Positions 26,612 to 34,539 of a stretch of 64,000 bases of DNA are shown here, in pieces. The stretch is from JBGQOG01 sp052113705. GTDB lineage: Bacteria; Pseudomonadota; Alphaproteobacteria; Rhodobacterales; Rhodobacteraceae. A model generated the notes under the pieces. The model saw only the letters and a list, made by a program, of their open reading frames with translations, ran no database searches and was not told the origin of the DNA. The stretch covers positions 248,001-312,000 of the forward strand of contig NZ_JBGQOG010000004.1 in NCBI RefSeq assembly GCF_052113705.1, given 5' to 3'. Position numbers and translations under genes: made by a program. Numbering within the stretch: position 1 is the stretch's first letter; the number at the start of each line of letters is the position of its first letter.

Positions 26612-26667
26612 ATGCGGTACATTAAAACCGCATTGCGGACATTTCTGTTGACTGATTTTCGATACAG
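26612..26667 (+). promoter_or_regulatory. Promoter/operator C upstream of the cyclase-ABC operon (shared motif)
   Basis: An inverted repeat ATGCGGT (26612-26618)...ACCGCAT (26627-26633) overlaps ACCGCATTGCGG, the same core as the palindrome at 18705. A promoter-like TTGACTGA--T-CG-TACAG (26648-26667) then matches 16 of the first 20 bases of element A. The region separates the second IclR gene from the operon. Confidence 0.65.
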
Positions 26668-26747
26668 TCATACCGTGATGTGGACGCGAGCCGGGAGGTC
26701 GCGCAGGACAGGCCCCGCCAGCGTTGCGGGGCGGGAGGAGACATCAG

Positions 26748-27584
26748 ATGGTCAAAATTCGTGGGATCGAATTCGAGGCGAACCTCGAGAATTCGATGGG
26801 GATCGAGTTCTACAACCTGAGCCACAGGTTCGGTTTTCAGAACCCGAACTGGCCCTATTTTCAGGATACGCAGATCGAGCGCATCCATTACATGGCGAAA
26901 TCCGGGGTGCTGAGCCAGCGCATCACCACCACGATGCACGCCACCACCCATATCGACGCGCCCGCGCATGTGGTGCAGGGCACGCCCTTCATCGACGAAG
27001 TGCCGCTGCCGCATTTCTTTGGCACCGGCATCGTGGTGTCGCTGCCCAAAAAGAAATGGGAGCCGATCACCGGCGAGGATCTGGAAAAGGCCTGTGGTCA
27101 CGCGATCCGTCCGGGCGATGTGCTGATCATCAACACCGGCTGGCACAAGGACTATGAGGACGGCGATTATTTCGCCTATTGCCCGGGTTTCGTGCCCTCG
27201 GCGGGCGAATGGATGGTGAAAATGGGCGTGAAGGTGGTCGGCCACGACACCCAGGCCAATGACCACCCGCTGGCCACCGCCATCGGCCCGCAGCGCAACG
27301 GCCCGCTGTTGCCGCATCTGGCCGAGGAATACAAAGAATGGTCCGGCGGCCGCGACTGGAAAGACGATTTCCCGGATTGGGAGCCGGTGCACCAGATCCT
27401 GTTCAAAGCCGGTATTCTGGGCATCGAAAACGTCGGCGGCGATCTGGATGCCGTGACCGGCAAGCGCTGCACCTTTGCCTTCTTCCCGTGGAACTGGGAC
27501 CGCGGTGATGGCTGCATCATCCGCCTCGTGGCGATGATCGACAAATCGCAAAACTACCGCATCGAAGCGGGCGAAAGCTTCTGA
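26748..27584 (+). CDS. Cyclase-family hydrolase (kynurenine formamidase/isatin hydrolase fold)
   Basis: A 278-residue metal-dependent hydrolase. The family motif HxxTHxDxPxH is present as HATTHIDAPAH at residues 64-74, which supplies the divalent-metal ligands. Members hydrolyse amides or lactams such as N-formylkynurenine and isatin. The ATG at 26748 follows GGGAGGAG at 26733. It is the first gene of the right-hand catabolic operon, so it probably opens or deacylates the substrate. The 155 bp after it contain only GC-rich hairpins. Confidence 0.87.
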   Translation: MVKIRGIEFEANLENSMGIEFYNLSHRFGFQNPNWPYFQDTQIERIHYMAKSGVLSQRITTTMHATTHIDAPAHVVQGTPFIDEVPLPHFFGTGIVVSLPKKKWEPITGEDLEKACGHAIRPGDVLIINTGWHKDYEDGDYFAYCPGFVPSAGEWMVKMGVKVVGHDTQANDHPLATAIGPQRNGPLLPHLAEEYKEWSGGRDWKDDFPDWEPVHQILFKAGILGIENVGGDLDAVTGKRCTFAFFPWNWDRGDGCIIRLVAMIDKSQNYRIEAGESF

Positions 27585-27739
27585 TCTTCGGCCCCCGAGG
27601 GGCCGAGGTTCTGACCGGGCGGGGTTCCGTCCGGTCCGCCGGGCGGGCGCCAAGCCATAGCGCGCCCGCCCGCACGGCCCTCCCTTCATGCGGGGTGGGC
27701 ACCGGGGCCGGGTGCCCCACCCTTTGGGAGGAGGGGTTC

Positions 27740-28090
27740 ATGCATATCAAGACATTCGACGCCGCGGTTCCCTACGAGGCCCCCAACCATTTTGGCTGCT
27801 ACGGGCTGCGCCTGCAGGGGTTTGAGCCGGGCGGTCCGACCAACCAATGGGTGGCGATTTCGCAATTCCTGCCCGGTGGCGGCGCCGGGCCCGACAGCAC
27901 GCCGTTTGAAAAGGTCTATGTCGTTCTTGAGGGCGAAATGACGGTGATCGCCGACGGGCGCGAGGTGGTGCTGAAAAAATACGACAGCTGCACCATCGCC
28001 CCGGGCGAGATCCGCACCATCGAGAACCGCGCCAACCTCACCTGCACGATGCTGGTGGTCATTCCCTATCCGAAGGAGGCGGGCAAATGA
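27740..28090 (+). CDS. Cupin-domain protein
   Basis: A 116-residue single-domain beta-barrel protein. The conserved stretch FEKVYVVLEGEMTVIADGREV and YDSCTIAPGEIRTIENR give the cupin fold, but the first histidines of the classical HxH motif are absent (FEKVY in their place), so metal binding is uncertain. It may be an isomerase, a small lyase or a ligand-binding partner. Its stop overlaps the next start (ATGA at 28087-28090), and GGGAGGAGG precedes the ATG. Confidence 0.82.
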   Translation: MHIKTFDAAVPYEAPNHFGCYGLRLQGFEPGGPTNQWVAISQFLPGGGAGPDSTPFEKVYVVLEGEMTVIADGREVVLKKYDSCTIAPGEIRTIENRANLTCTMLVVIPYPKEAGK

Positions 28091-28881
28091 GCCTGACGGA
28101 TCCGCTGAAGATGTTTGACGTCCGGGGCAAGGTGGCGCTGATCACCGGCGCCTCCGGGGCCTTTGGCATGGTGGCCGCGCGTGTCCTTGCGGGCGCGGGC
28201 TGCCGTCTGGTGCTGGCGGCGGGCAAGGCTGATGCTCTGGCCGAGATTGCGGGCGAATGCCGCGCGGGCGGTGCCGAGGTGATCGAGGTGAACACCCGCC
28301 CCGACAGCGAGGCCGCCTGTGCCGCGCTGGTGGCCGAGGCGGTCAAGGCCTTTGGGGGCCTTGATATTCTCGTGGTGGCCTCGGGGATGAACAAGGTCGC
28401 CAAGATCGACGAGATGGCGCCGGAAACCTTCGCCATGGTGATGGATGCCAATGTCACGCAAAGCTGGCTTTTGGCGCGCGCGGCCACCGTGCAGATGAAG
28501 ACGCAGGGCCGGGGCGGCAAGATCGTGCTGGTCTCCTCGGCGCGTGGGCTTTTGGGGCATCCGGCGGGCTACACTGCATATTGCGCCTCAAAATCCGCGA
28601 CCGACGGCATCGTCAAGGCGCTGGGATGTGAGCTGGGGCCGACGGGGATCACCGTCAATGCGATTGCGCCCACGGTGTTCCGCAGCCCGCTGACCGCCTG
28701 GATGTATGAGGATAACGAGGCCGCGACAGCGGTGCGCAACGGCTTTCTGGCCCGCGTGCCGAAGGGGCGGCTGGGCGAGCCCGAGGATCTGGCGGGGCCG
28801 CTGTTGTTCCTCGCCTCGGCCGCATCTGACTTTTACACCGGGCATGTGCTTTATGCTGACGGTGGGTATACGGCAGGCTGA
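28087..28881 (+). CDS. SDR-family oxidoreductase
   Basis: A 264-residue classical short-chain dehydrogenase with complete catalytic features: cofactor loop TGASGAFG near residue 20, catalytic Ser in VLVSSARG, and YCASK near residue 160. It is likely to oxidise or reduce a hydroxyl/keto intermediate with NAD(P). It is translationally coupled to the cupin gene upstream and followed one base later by the 3-hydroxyacyl-CoA-dehydrogenase-like gene. Confidence 0.9.
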   Translation: MSLTDPLKMFDVRGKVALITGASGAFGMVAARVLAGAGCRLVLAAGKADALAEIAGECRAGGAEVIEVNTRPDSEAACAALVAEAVKAFGGLDILVVASGMNKVAKIDEMAPETFAMVMDANVTQSWLLARAATVQMKTQGRGGKIVLVSSARGLLGHPAGYTAYCASKSATDGIVKALGCELGPTGITVNAIAPTVFRSPLTAWMYEDNEAATAVRNGFLARVPKGRLGEPEDLAGPLLFLASAASDFYTGHVLYADGGYTAG

Positions 28882-28882
28882 C

Positions 28883-29800
28883 ATGGGCACGATCGCAGTT
28901 ATCGGCGCAGGGCTGATGGGGCATGGCATTGCCCTCACCCTCGCGCGGGCCGGGCATCCGGTCACCATCACCGATCCGGTCGAGGGGGGGGGGGGGGGAA
29001 TGGCCGAACGTGTCCGCGCCAGTATGACCGCGATGGGCTGCGCCGCCCGCGAGATTGAGGGCGCGCTGGGCATGATCGAGATCCACGCCTCGGTCGGCGG
29101 GGCGGTGCGCCGCGCCGATGTGGTGTTTGAGGCGGCGCCGGAAAAGCTGGACCTCAAGCGCCAGATTTTCGCCGAGATCGAGGGCCATGCGCCGGAGACG
29201 GCCATCCTCGCCTCGAACACTTCAGTGATGCCGATCACCCAGATCATGCAGGGGCTGAAGCTGCGGGGCCGGGCTTTGGGCACCCATTGGTGGAACCCCG
29301 CGCATATGATCCCGCTGGTCGAGGTGATCGCCACCGAATGGACCGAGCCTGCGGCGATGGACACCGTCATGGCGCTCTTGACCCAGGCGGGCAAAAGCCC
29401 GGTGCGGGTGGCGCGCGATGTGCCGGGCTTTATCGGCAACCGGCTGCAACACGCGCTGTGGCGCGAGGCGATCAGCCTGGTCGAAAACGGCATTTGCGAT
29501 GCCGAGGCGGTGGATACCGTGGTCAAGCAAAGCTTTGGCCGCCGTCTGGCCGTGCTCGGGCCCTTGGAGAATGCTGATCTGGTCGGCACCGATCTCACGC
29601 TCGACATCCATTCCACCGTGCTGGCCGATCTGGAGCGGCGGCCCGGCCCCTCGCCCTATCTGGAAAAGCTGGTGTCCGAGGGGAATCTCGGCATGAAATC
29701 GGGGGAAGGGTTCCGCAAATGGCGCCCCGAGGAGGCGCAGGCGGTGCGCGACCGGGTGGCCCGTCACCTGACGCGGCTTGAGGGCATATTGGGGGATTGA
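28883..29800 (+). CDS. 3-hydroxyacyl-CoA dehydrogenase-family enzyme
   Basis: A 305-residue enzyme with the NAD loop VIGAGLMGHG at residues 6-15. The catalytic His region is GTHWWNPAHMIPLVEV, and the C-terminal domain begins at RDVPGFIGNRL. HWWNPAH-type members often act on free or non-CoA beta-hydroxyacids (gulonate 3-dehydrogenase or carnitine-dehydrogenase relatives), which fits the BKACE gene at the end of this operon. Residues 35-39 are five glycines encoded by an uninterrupted run of 15 G. The frame is open upstream inside the SDR gene, but the ATG at 28883 begins the Rossmann domain. Confidence 0.88.
   Translation: MGTIAVIGAGLMGHGIALTLARAGHPVTITDPVEGGGGGMAERVRASMTAMGCAAREIEGALGMIEIHASVGGAVRRADVVFEAAPEKLDLKRQIFAEIEGHAPETAILASNTSVMPITQIMQGLKLRGRALGTHWWNPAHMIPLVEVIATEWTEPAAMDTVMALLTQAGKSPVRVARDVPGFIGNRLQHALWREAISLVENGICDAEAVDTVVKQSFGRRLAVLGPLENADLVGTDLTLDIHSTVLADLERRPGPSPYLEKLVSEGNLGMKSGEGFRKWRPEEAQAVRDRVARHLTRLEGILGD
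28984..28998 (+). repeat. Poly-G(15) homopolymer inside the coding sequence
   Basis: Fifteen consecutive G, from the last base of a GAG codon through GGA, encode GGGGG between the first beta-alpha unit and the next helix. The length seen keeps the gene in frame. Gain or loss of one base would truncate the enzyme. Confidence 0.9.
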
Positions 29801-29881
29801 GCAAAACCCGAAGGCCGCGGGGCCTTTGGGGCGACGATGTGCATGGCCCCGGCAGGGGCATCTTCTGGGGAGGAGATCATC

Positions 29882-31150
29882 ATGAGTGTCACGACAAGAC
29901 GTCTGTTTCTGACCGGGGCCGGTGCCGCGCTGGCGGCCCCGGCCATCCTGCGCGCCACCCGCGCCTATGCCGCGACGCCGGTGCTGAAAGTGGGCCATGT
30001 CAGCCCGCGCACCGGCCCCTTGGCGGGCTTTGCCGAGGCCGATGACTATATCCTGAAGGCCGTGGCCGAGCGGCTGGGGCAGGGGATCGAGAACAACGGC
30101 AAGGCCTGGCAGATCGAGATCATCTCGAAGGACAGCCAGTCGAACCCGAACCGCGCCGCCGAAGTCGCCTCGGATCTGATCCTCTCGGAGGAGGTGGACA
30201 TCGTCGTCGCCGCCTCCACCCCCGACACCGTCAACCCGGTCTCGGATCAGGCCGAGCTGAACGGCGTGCCCTGCATCACCACCGATTGCCCCTGGCAGCC
30301 GTATTTCTTTGGCCGCGGCGGCAATCCGGCAACGGGGTTCGAGAGCACCTATCACTTCTTCTGGGGGCTGGAGGACGTCATCGCCGCCTTCCTCGACATG
30401 TGGGGCGGCGCGCCGGGCGTGGCCAAGACGGTGGGCGGTCTCTTTCCCAATGACGCCGATGGCAATGCCTGGGGCGATGCCGAGCTGGGCCTGCCGAAAC
30501 CCTTGGCGGCGGCGGGCTACAGCCTGACCGATCCGGGCCGCTATCAGCCGATGTCGGATGATTTCTCCAATCAGATCGCGGCCTTCAAGGCGGCGGGCTG
30601 CGAGATTGTCACCGGCAACATGATCCCGCCGGATTTCGGAACCTTCTGGGCGCAGGCGGCGCAACAGGGCTTTGCGCCAAAGATCGTCACCATCGGCAAG
30701 GCGCTCTTGTTCCCCTCGGTGATCGAGGCTTTGGGGCCGCGCGGCGTGGGTCTTTCCTCCGAGGTCTGGTGGTCGCCGGGCCATCCCTTCGCCTCGTCGC
30801 TGACCGGGGTTTCCGCCGCCGATCTCGCGGGGGGCTATACCGCCGCCACCGGGCGGCCCTGGACGCAGCCCATCGGCTTTAAGCACGCGCTGTTCGAGGT
30901 GGTGGCGGATGTCGTCGCGCGGGCAGAGGATCTGGAAGACCCGGCGGCGATCGTCGAGGCGATCCGCGCGACCAATCTCAAGACCATCGTCGGTCCGGTC
31001 GATTTCGCCAAGGGGCCGGTGAAAAACGTCACCAAGACGCCGCTGGTCGCGGGGCAATGGCAAAAAGAGGGCGAGGGGATCGCGTTGAAGGTGGTGGCGA
31101 ATGCCCATGCGCCCGAGATCCCGACGACGGGCGAGTTGATCCTGCTCTGA
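29882..31150 (+). CDS. ABC transporter substrate-binding protein, branched-chain amino-acid (LivK) type
   Basis: A 422-residue periplasmic binding protein with a Tat-like N-terminus (TTRRLFLTGAGAALAAP, twin Arg) and cleavage near RAYA-ATPV. The mature part is a periplasmic-binding type I (Leu/Ile/Val-binding) fold: HVSPRTGPLAGFAEAD, then VDIVVAASTPDTVNPVSDQA. The ligands of this broad family range from amino acids to amides and aromatic acids. It is the first gene of a five-gene ABC uptake system and follows the enzyme genes by 81 bp. Confidence 0.9.
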   Translation: MSVTTRRLFLTGAGAALAAPAILRATRAYAATPVLKVGHVSPRTGPLAGFAEADDYILKAVAERLGQGIENNGKAWQIEIISKDSQSNPNRAAEVASDLILSEEVDIVVAASTPDTVNPVSDQAELNGVPCITTDCPWQPYFFGRGGNPATGFESTYHFFWGLEDVIAAFLDMWGGAPGVAKTVGGLFPNDADGNAWGDAELGLPKPLAAAGYSLTDPGRYQPMSDDFSNQIAAFKAAGCEIVTGNMIPPDFGTFWAQAAQQGFAPKIVTIGKALLFPSVIEALGPRGVGLSSEVWWSPGHPFASSLTGVSAADLAGGYTAATGRPWTQPIGFKHALFEVVADVVARAEDLEDPAAIVEAIRATNLKTIVGPVDFAKGPVKNVTKTPLVAGQWQKEGEGIALKVVANAHAPEIPTTGELILL

Positions 31151-31219
31151 CAGCCCATGCCTGCCGCGCGGGGCCCTTGGCTGCGCGCGGCACATCTGAC
31201 GGCCATATCGGGGAGAGCG

Positions 31220-31948
31220 ATGGGCAATATTCTGGAACTGAGCGGCGTCAGCAAGGCCTTTGGCGCGGTGACCGTGGCCGAGAACCAAAGCTGGTCGCTG
31301 GCCGAGGGCGAGGCGTTGGGGGTGATCGGTCCGAACGGGGCTGGGAAAACCTCGATGTTCAATCTGGTGACCGGCACGCTGCAACCCGACAGCGGCAGCA
31401 TCCGCTTTGACGGGGCCGAGGTGACCGGCTGGCCCGCCGCGCGGCGCTGCCGGGCGGGGATGGCGCGCAGCTTTCAGGTGCCGCAGCCCTTTGGCGCGAT
31501 GACCACCTATGAAAACACGCTGGTGGCGGCAACGCAGGGGGCGGGCCTCTCCGGCGCGGCGGCGGAAGAGCTGTGCCTGCAGGTGTTGCGCCAGACCGGC
31601 CTTCTGCCCAAGGCCAACCGGCTGGCGGGCGGGCTGACGCTTTTGGACCGCAAGCGGCTGGAACTGGCGCGGGCGATGTGCGCGCGGCCCCGGCTGTTGT
31701 TGCTCGATGAGATCGCGGGCGGGCTGACCGAGCGCGAATGCGGCGCGCTGATCGAGACCATTCAGGGCATTCGCGCCACCGGCGTCTCGATCGTGTGGAT
31801 CGAGCATGTGGTGCATGCGCTGCTGGCGGTGGTCGACCGGCTGATCGTGATCAATTTCGGCAAGATGATCGCCGAGGGCGCGCCCGAGCCGATCATGCAA
31901 AGCGCCACCGTGCGCGAGATTTATCTGGGGCTGGATGCGCATGTCTGA
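31220..31948 (+). CDS. ABC transporter ATP-binding protein (LivG type)
   Basis: A 242-residue ATPase with Walker A GPNGAGKTS (about residues 37-45), a degenerate signature region (GGLTLLDRKRLELARA) and Walker B LLLLDEIAGGL. The C-terminal MIAEGAPEPIM stretch is typical of LivG. It energises uptake together with LivF. The start at 31220 follows GGGAGAG. The gene overlaps livF by 8 bp. Confidence 0.9.
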   Translation: MGNILELSGVSKAFGAVTVAENQSWSLAEGEALGVIGPNGAGKTSMFNLVTGTLQPDSGSIRFDGAEVTGWPAARRCRAGMARSFQVPQPFGAMTTYENTLVAATQGAGLSGAAAEELCLQVLRQTGLLPKANRLAGGLTLLDRKRLELARAMCARPRLLLLDEIAGGLTERECGALIETIQGIRATGVSIVWIEHVVHALLAVVDRLIVINFGKMIAEGAPEPIMQSATVREIYLGLDAHV

Positions 31949-32642
31949 CTTTTTCCGCATCACCGCGCTGGATGCCCATTACGGGGATTTTCAGGCGCTT
32001 TATGGGCTGAACCTGCATCTGGAACCGGGCGAAGTGGTGGCGATCATCGGCGCCAATGGCGCGGGCAAGACCACGCTGATGCGCTCGGTCTCGGGGCTCT
32101 TGCGCAACCGCGCCGAGGCGGTCCGCTGGAAGGGCCGCGAGATTGGCGCGCTCAGGGCCGATCAGGTGGCGGCGCTTGGCATCGCGCTGGTGCCCGAGGG
32201 GCGGCAGCTGTTCCCCTCACTCAGCGTCGAGGAGAACCTGCTGATCGGTGGGCAACTGGGGCGCAAGGGGCCGTGGAACCTGCGCCGCCTTTATGACCTG
32301 TTCCCGATCCTGGAGGAGCGGCGCGCGGTGCCCGCCACCGCCCTGTCGGGTGGCCAGCAACAGATGGTGGCCATCGGGCGGGCGCTGATGTCGAACCCCG
32401 AACTGATCATGATGGATGAGATCAGCCTCGGCCTCGCGCCCGTCATCATCCGGCAGATCTATGAGGCGCTGCCGGGGATTGTCGGCGAGGGGATGGCGGC
32501 GATCATCGTGGAGCAGGACATCAGCAAGGCGCTCTCGGTGTCGCGGCGGCTTTACTGTCTGCAAGAGGGGCGGGTTTCACTCGAAGGCGCCTCGGAAACC
32601 GTATCGCGGGATGAGATCGCCCGCGCCTATTTCGGGGTGTGA
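31941..32642 (+). CDS. ABC transporter ATP-binding protein (LivF type)
   Basis: A 233-residue ATPase with Walker A GANGAGKTT, signature LSGGQQQMVAIGRAL and Walker B LIMMDEISLGLAP. The sequence ITALDAHYGDFQALYGLNL at the start is typical of LivF. It is coupled to livG upstream (overlap) and to livH downstream. An alternative start six bases earlier (31935) cannot be excluded. Confidence 0.92.
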   Translation: MSDFFRITALDAHYGDFQALYGLNLHLEPGEVVAIIGANGAGKTTLMRSVSGLLRNRAEAVRWKGREIGALRADQVAALGIALVPEGRQLFPSLSVEENLLIGGQLGRKGPWNLRRLYDLFPILEERRAVPATALSGGQQQMVAIGRALMSNPELIMMDEISLGLAPVIIRQIYEALPGIVGEGMAAIIVEQDISKALSVSRRLYCLQEGRVSLEGASETVSRDEIARAYFGV

Positions 32643-32644
32643 GC

Positions 32645-33508
32645 ATGGATTGGATCAATGCAGGCGTGCAAGGGGCATTGCTGGGCGGGCTATACGCGCT
32701 GTTCGCGGCCGGGCTCTCGCTGATTTTCGGGGTGATGCGGCTGGTGAATATCGCGCATGGCGATCTGATCGTGCTCGCCGCCTATCTGGCGCTGAGCACT
32801 TCGGTCGCGCTCGGCCTCTCGCCGCTGCTGGCGCTGGTGCTGGTGGTGCCGATGATGGCCCTCCTGGGCTATGCGCTGCAACGGCTGGTGCTGAACCGGG
32901 TGATGGGCGAGGACATCCTGCCGCCGCTGCTGGTGACCTTTGGCCTCTCGGTGATCGTGCAGAACGCGCTGTTGCTGGGCTATTCCGCCGATCCGCAAAA
33001 GCTCTCGGCGGGGGGGCTGGAGACCGCGAGCGTGCAGCTGGCCGGGCTGTCGCTGGGGGTCTTGCCGCTCCTGACCTTTGCGACGGCAGTGGCGGTGATC
33101 GGCGCGCTGCAATGGATGTTTTACCACACGGCCCTGGGCCGGGCCTTTCGCGCCACCTCGGACAATCAGGCGATTGCGCAGCTGATGGGGCTGAACCGGG
33201 CGCATATCTTTGGCCTCGCGATGGCATTGGCCCTCGCGGTGACGGCGCTGGCGGGGGTGTTTCTGGGCATCCGCACCTCGTTTGACCCCTCGATCGGCGG
33301 CAGCCGCCTGATCTTTGGCTTTGAGGCGGTGATCATCGGCGGGCTGGGCAACCTCTGGGGGACGCTGTTGGGCGGGGTCATTCTGGGCATGGCGCAGACC
33401 TTTGGTGCGCAGATAAACCCCGGATTTCAGGTGCTGGCCGGGCATCTGGTGTTTCTGGCGCTGCTGGCCGTACGGCCGCGCGGCCTGTTCCCGAGGATCA
33501 GCGGATGA
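32645..33508 (+). CDS. ABC transporter permease (LivH type)
   Basis: A 287-residue inner-membrane permease with about eight helices. The N-terminal block GALLGGLYALFAAGLSLIFG and MRLVNIAHGDLIVLAAY are the LivH signature. GLGNLWGTLLGGVILG lies near the C-terminus. It forms the channel with LivM. Its stop overlaps the start of livM (33505). Confidence 0.93.
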   Translation: MDWINAGVQGALLGGLYALFAAGLSLIFGVMRLVNIAHGDLIVLAAYLALSTSVALGLSPLLALVLVVPMMALLGYALQRLVLNRVMGEDILPPLLVTFGLSVIVQNALLLGYSADPQKLSAGGLETASVQLAGLSLGVLPLLTFATAVAVIGALQWMFYHTALGRAFRATSDNQAIAQLMGLNRAHIFGLAMALALAVTALAGVFLGIRTSFDPSIGGSRLIFGFEAVIIGGLGNLWGTLLGGVILGMAQTFGAQINPGFQVLAGHLVFLALLAVRPRGLFPRISG

Positions 33509-34536
33509 GCCCGATGACGCAGCGCATTTCCGTGTCGCGCCAAAGCCGCGCCACCAATCTTGCGATGATCCTCGCCGCGCTGGCGGTGCTCATCCTCGCG
33601 GCGGCGCCCTGGTGGGCGGGGCGCGCCGATCTGCGGCTGATGGGCGAGATCGCGCTGTACCTCTCGCTCGCCTCGCTGTGGAATCTGATGGCGGGCTATG
33701 CGGGCCTGGTGTCGGTGGGCCAACAGGCCTTTGTCGGCCTGGGGGGCTATCTGCTCTTTGGGCTGACCATGCGGCTCGGCTGGCCGCCCTTGGCCGCGAT
33801 CGCGGCGGCGGGGGTCTTGGGGGCGCTGGTGGCGATGCCGGTGGCCACGCTGATCTTTCGCCTGCGGGGGGCCTATTTCGCCATTGGCACCTGGGTGGTG
33901 GCCGAAGTCTTCCGCCTCTCGGCCGCGCAATTCTCGGCGCTGGGCGGCGGCTCGGGCACTTCGCTGACGCCAGAGGTGGTCAAGGCACTGGCCGAGGGGC
34001 GCGACGCGCGCGAGGCGGTGGCCTATTGGCTGGCGCTGGCGGTGGCGGTGGGGGTGATCGGGGCGGTCTTCGCGCTCCTGCGCTCGCGTCATGGGCTGGC
34101 GCTGACCGCCATCCGCGACAATGAGCTGGCGGCGCGCTCGCTTGGCATCGACATCTGGCGCACCAAGTTTCTGGTCTATGTGGTGGCGGCGGGGCTGACC
34201 TCGCTGACCGGCGCGCTGATTTTCCTGCAAAAGCTGCGGATCTCGCCCGAGGCTGCCTTTTCCGCCAATGACTGGACCGCCTTCGTCATCTTCATCGTGG
34301 TGATCGGCGGCATCGGCACGCTGGAGGGGCCCATTCTCGGCACGCTGGTGTTCTTTGCCCTGCGCGAGACGCTGGCCGATCTCGGCACCCTCTATCTTCT
34401 CGTTCTCGGCGCGCTGGCCATCGCGATCATGCTCAAGGCCCCGCGTGGCCTCTGGGGTCTGATACGGGTCCGCACCGGCGCCGAACTGTTCCCCCTGTCG
34501 CGCCGCGTGCGCGGCCTTGACCAACCTTCGGAGTGA
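33505..34536 (+). CDS. ABC transporter permease (LivM type)
   Basis: A 343-residue inner-membrane permease. The segment LWNLMAGYAGLVSVGQQAFVG is the LivM hallmark, and the cytoplasmic loop AIRDNELAARSLGIDIWRTKF (family form AIRENELRAR) is the coupling region to the ATPases. It has about nine to ten helices. The next gene begins 3 bp after its stop. Confidence 0.93.
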   Translation: MSPMTQRISVSRQSRATNLAMILAALAVLILAAAPWWAGRADLRLMGEIALYLSLASLWNLMAGYAGLVSVGQQAFVGLGGYLLFGLTMRLGWPPLAAIAAAGVLGALVAMPVATLIFRLRGAYFAIGTWVVAEVFRLSAAQFSALGGGSGTSLTPEVVKALAEGRDAREAVAYWLALAVAVGVIGAVFALLRSRHGLALTAIRDNELAARSLGIDIWRTKFLVYVVAAGLTSLTGALIFLQKLRISPEAAFSANDWTAFVIFIVVIGGIGTLEGPILGTLVFFALRETLADLGTLYLLVLGALAIAIMLKAPRGLWGLIRVRTGAELFPLSRRVRGLDQPSE

Positions 34537-34539
34537 CCC

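Noticed and set aside
29222..31963. A 913-codon open frame on the minus strand
   Set aside because: It lies antisense to the dehydrogenase, binding-protein and LivG genes, is rich in His/Arg/Gly as expected for the reverse frame of high-GC genes, and has no domain.
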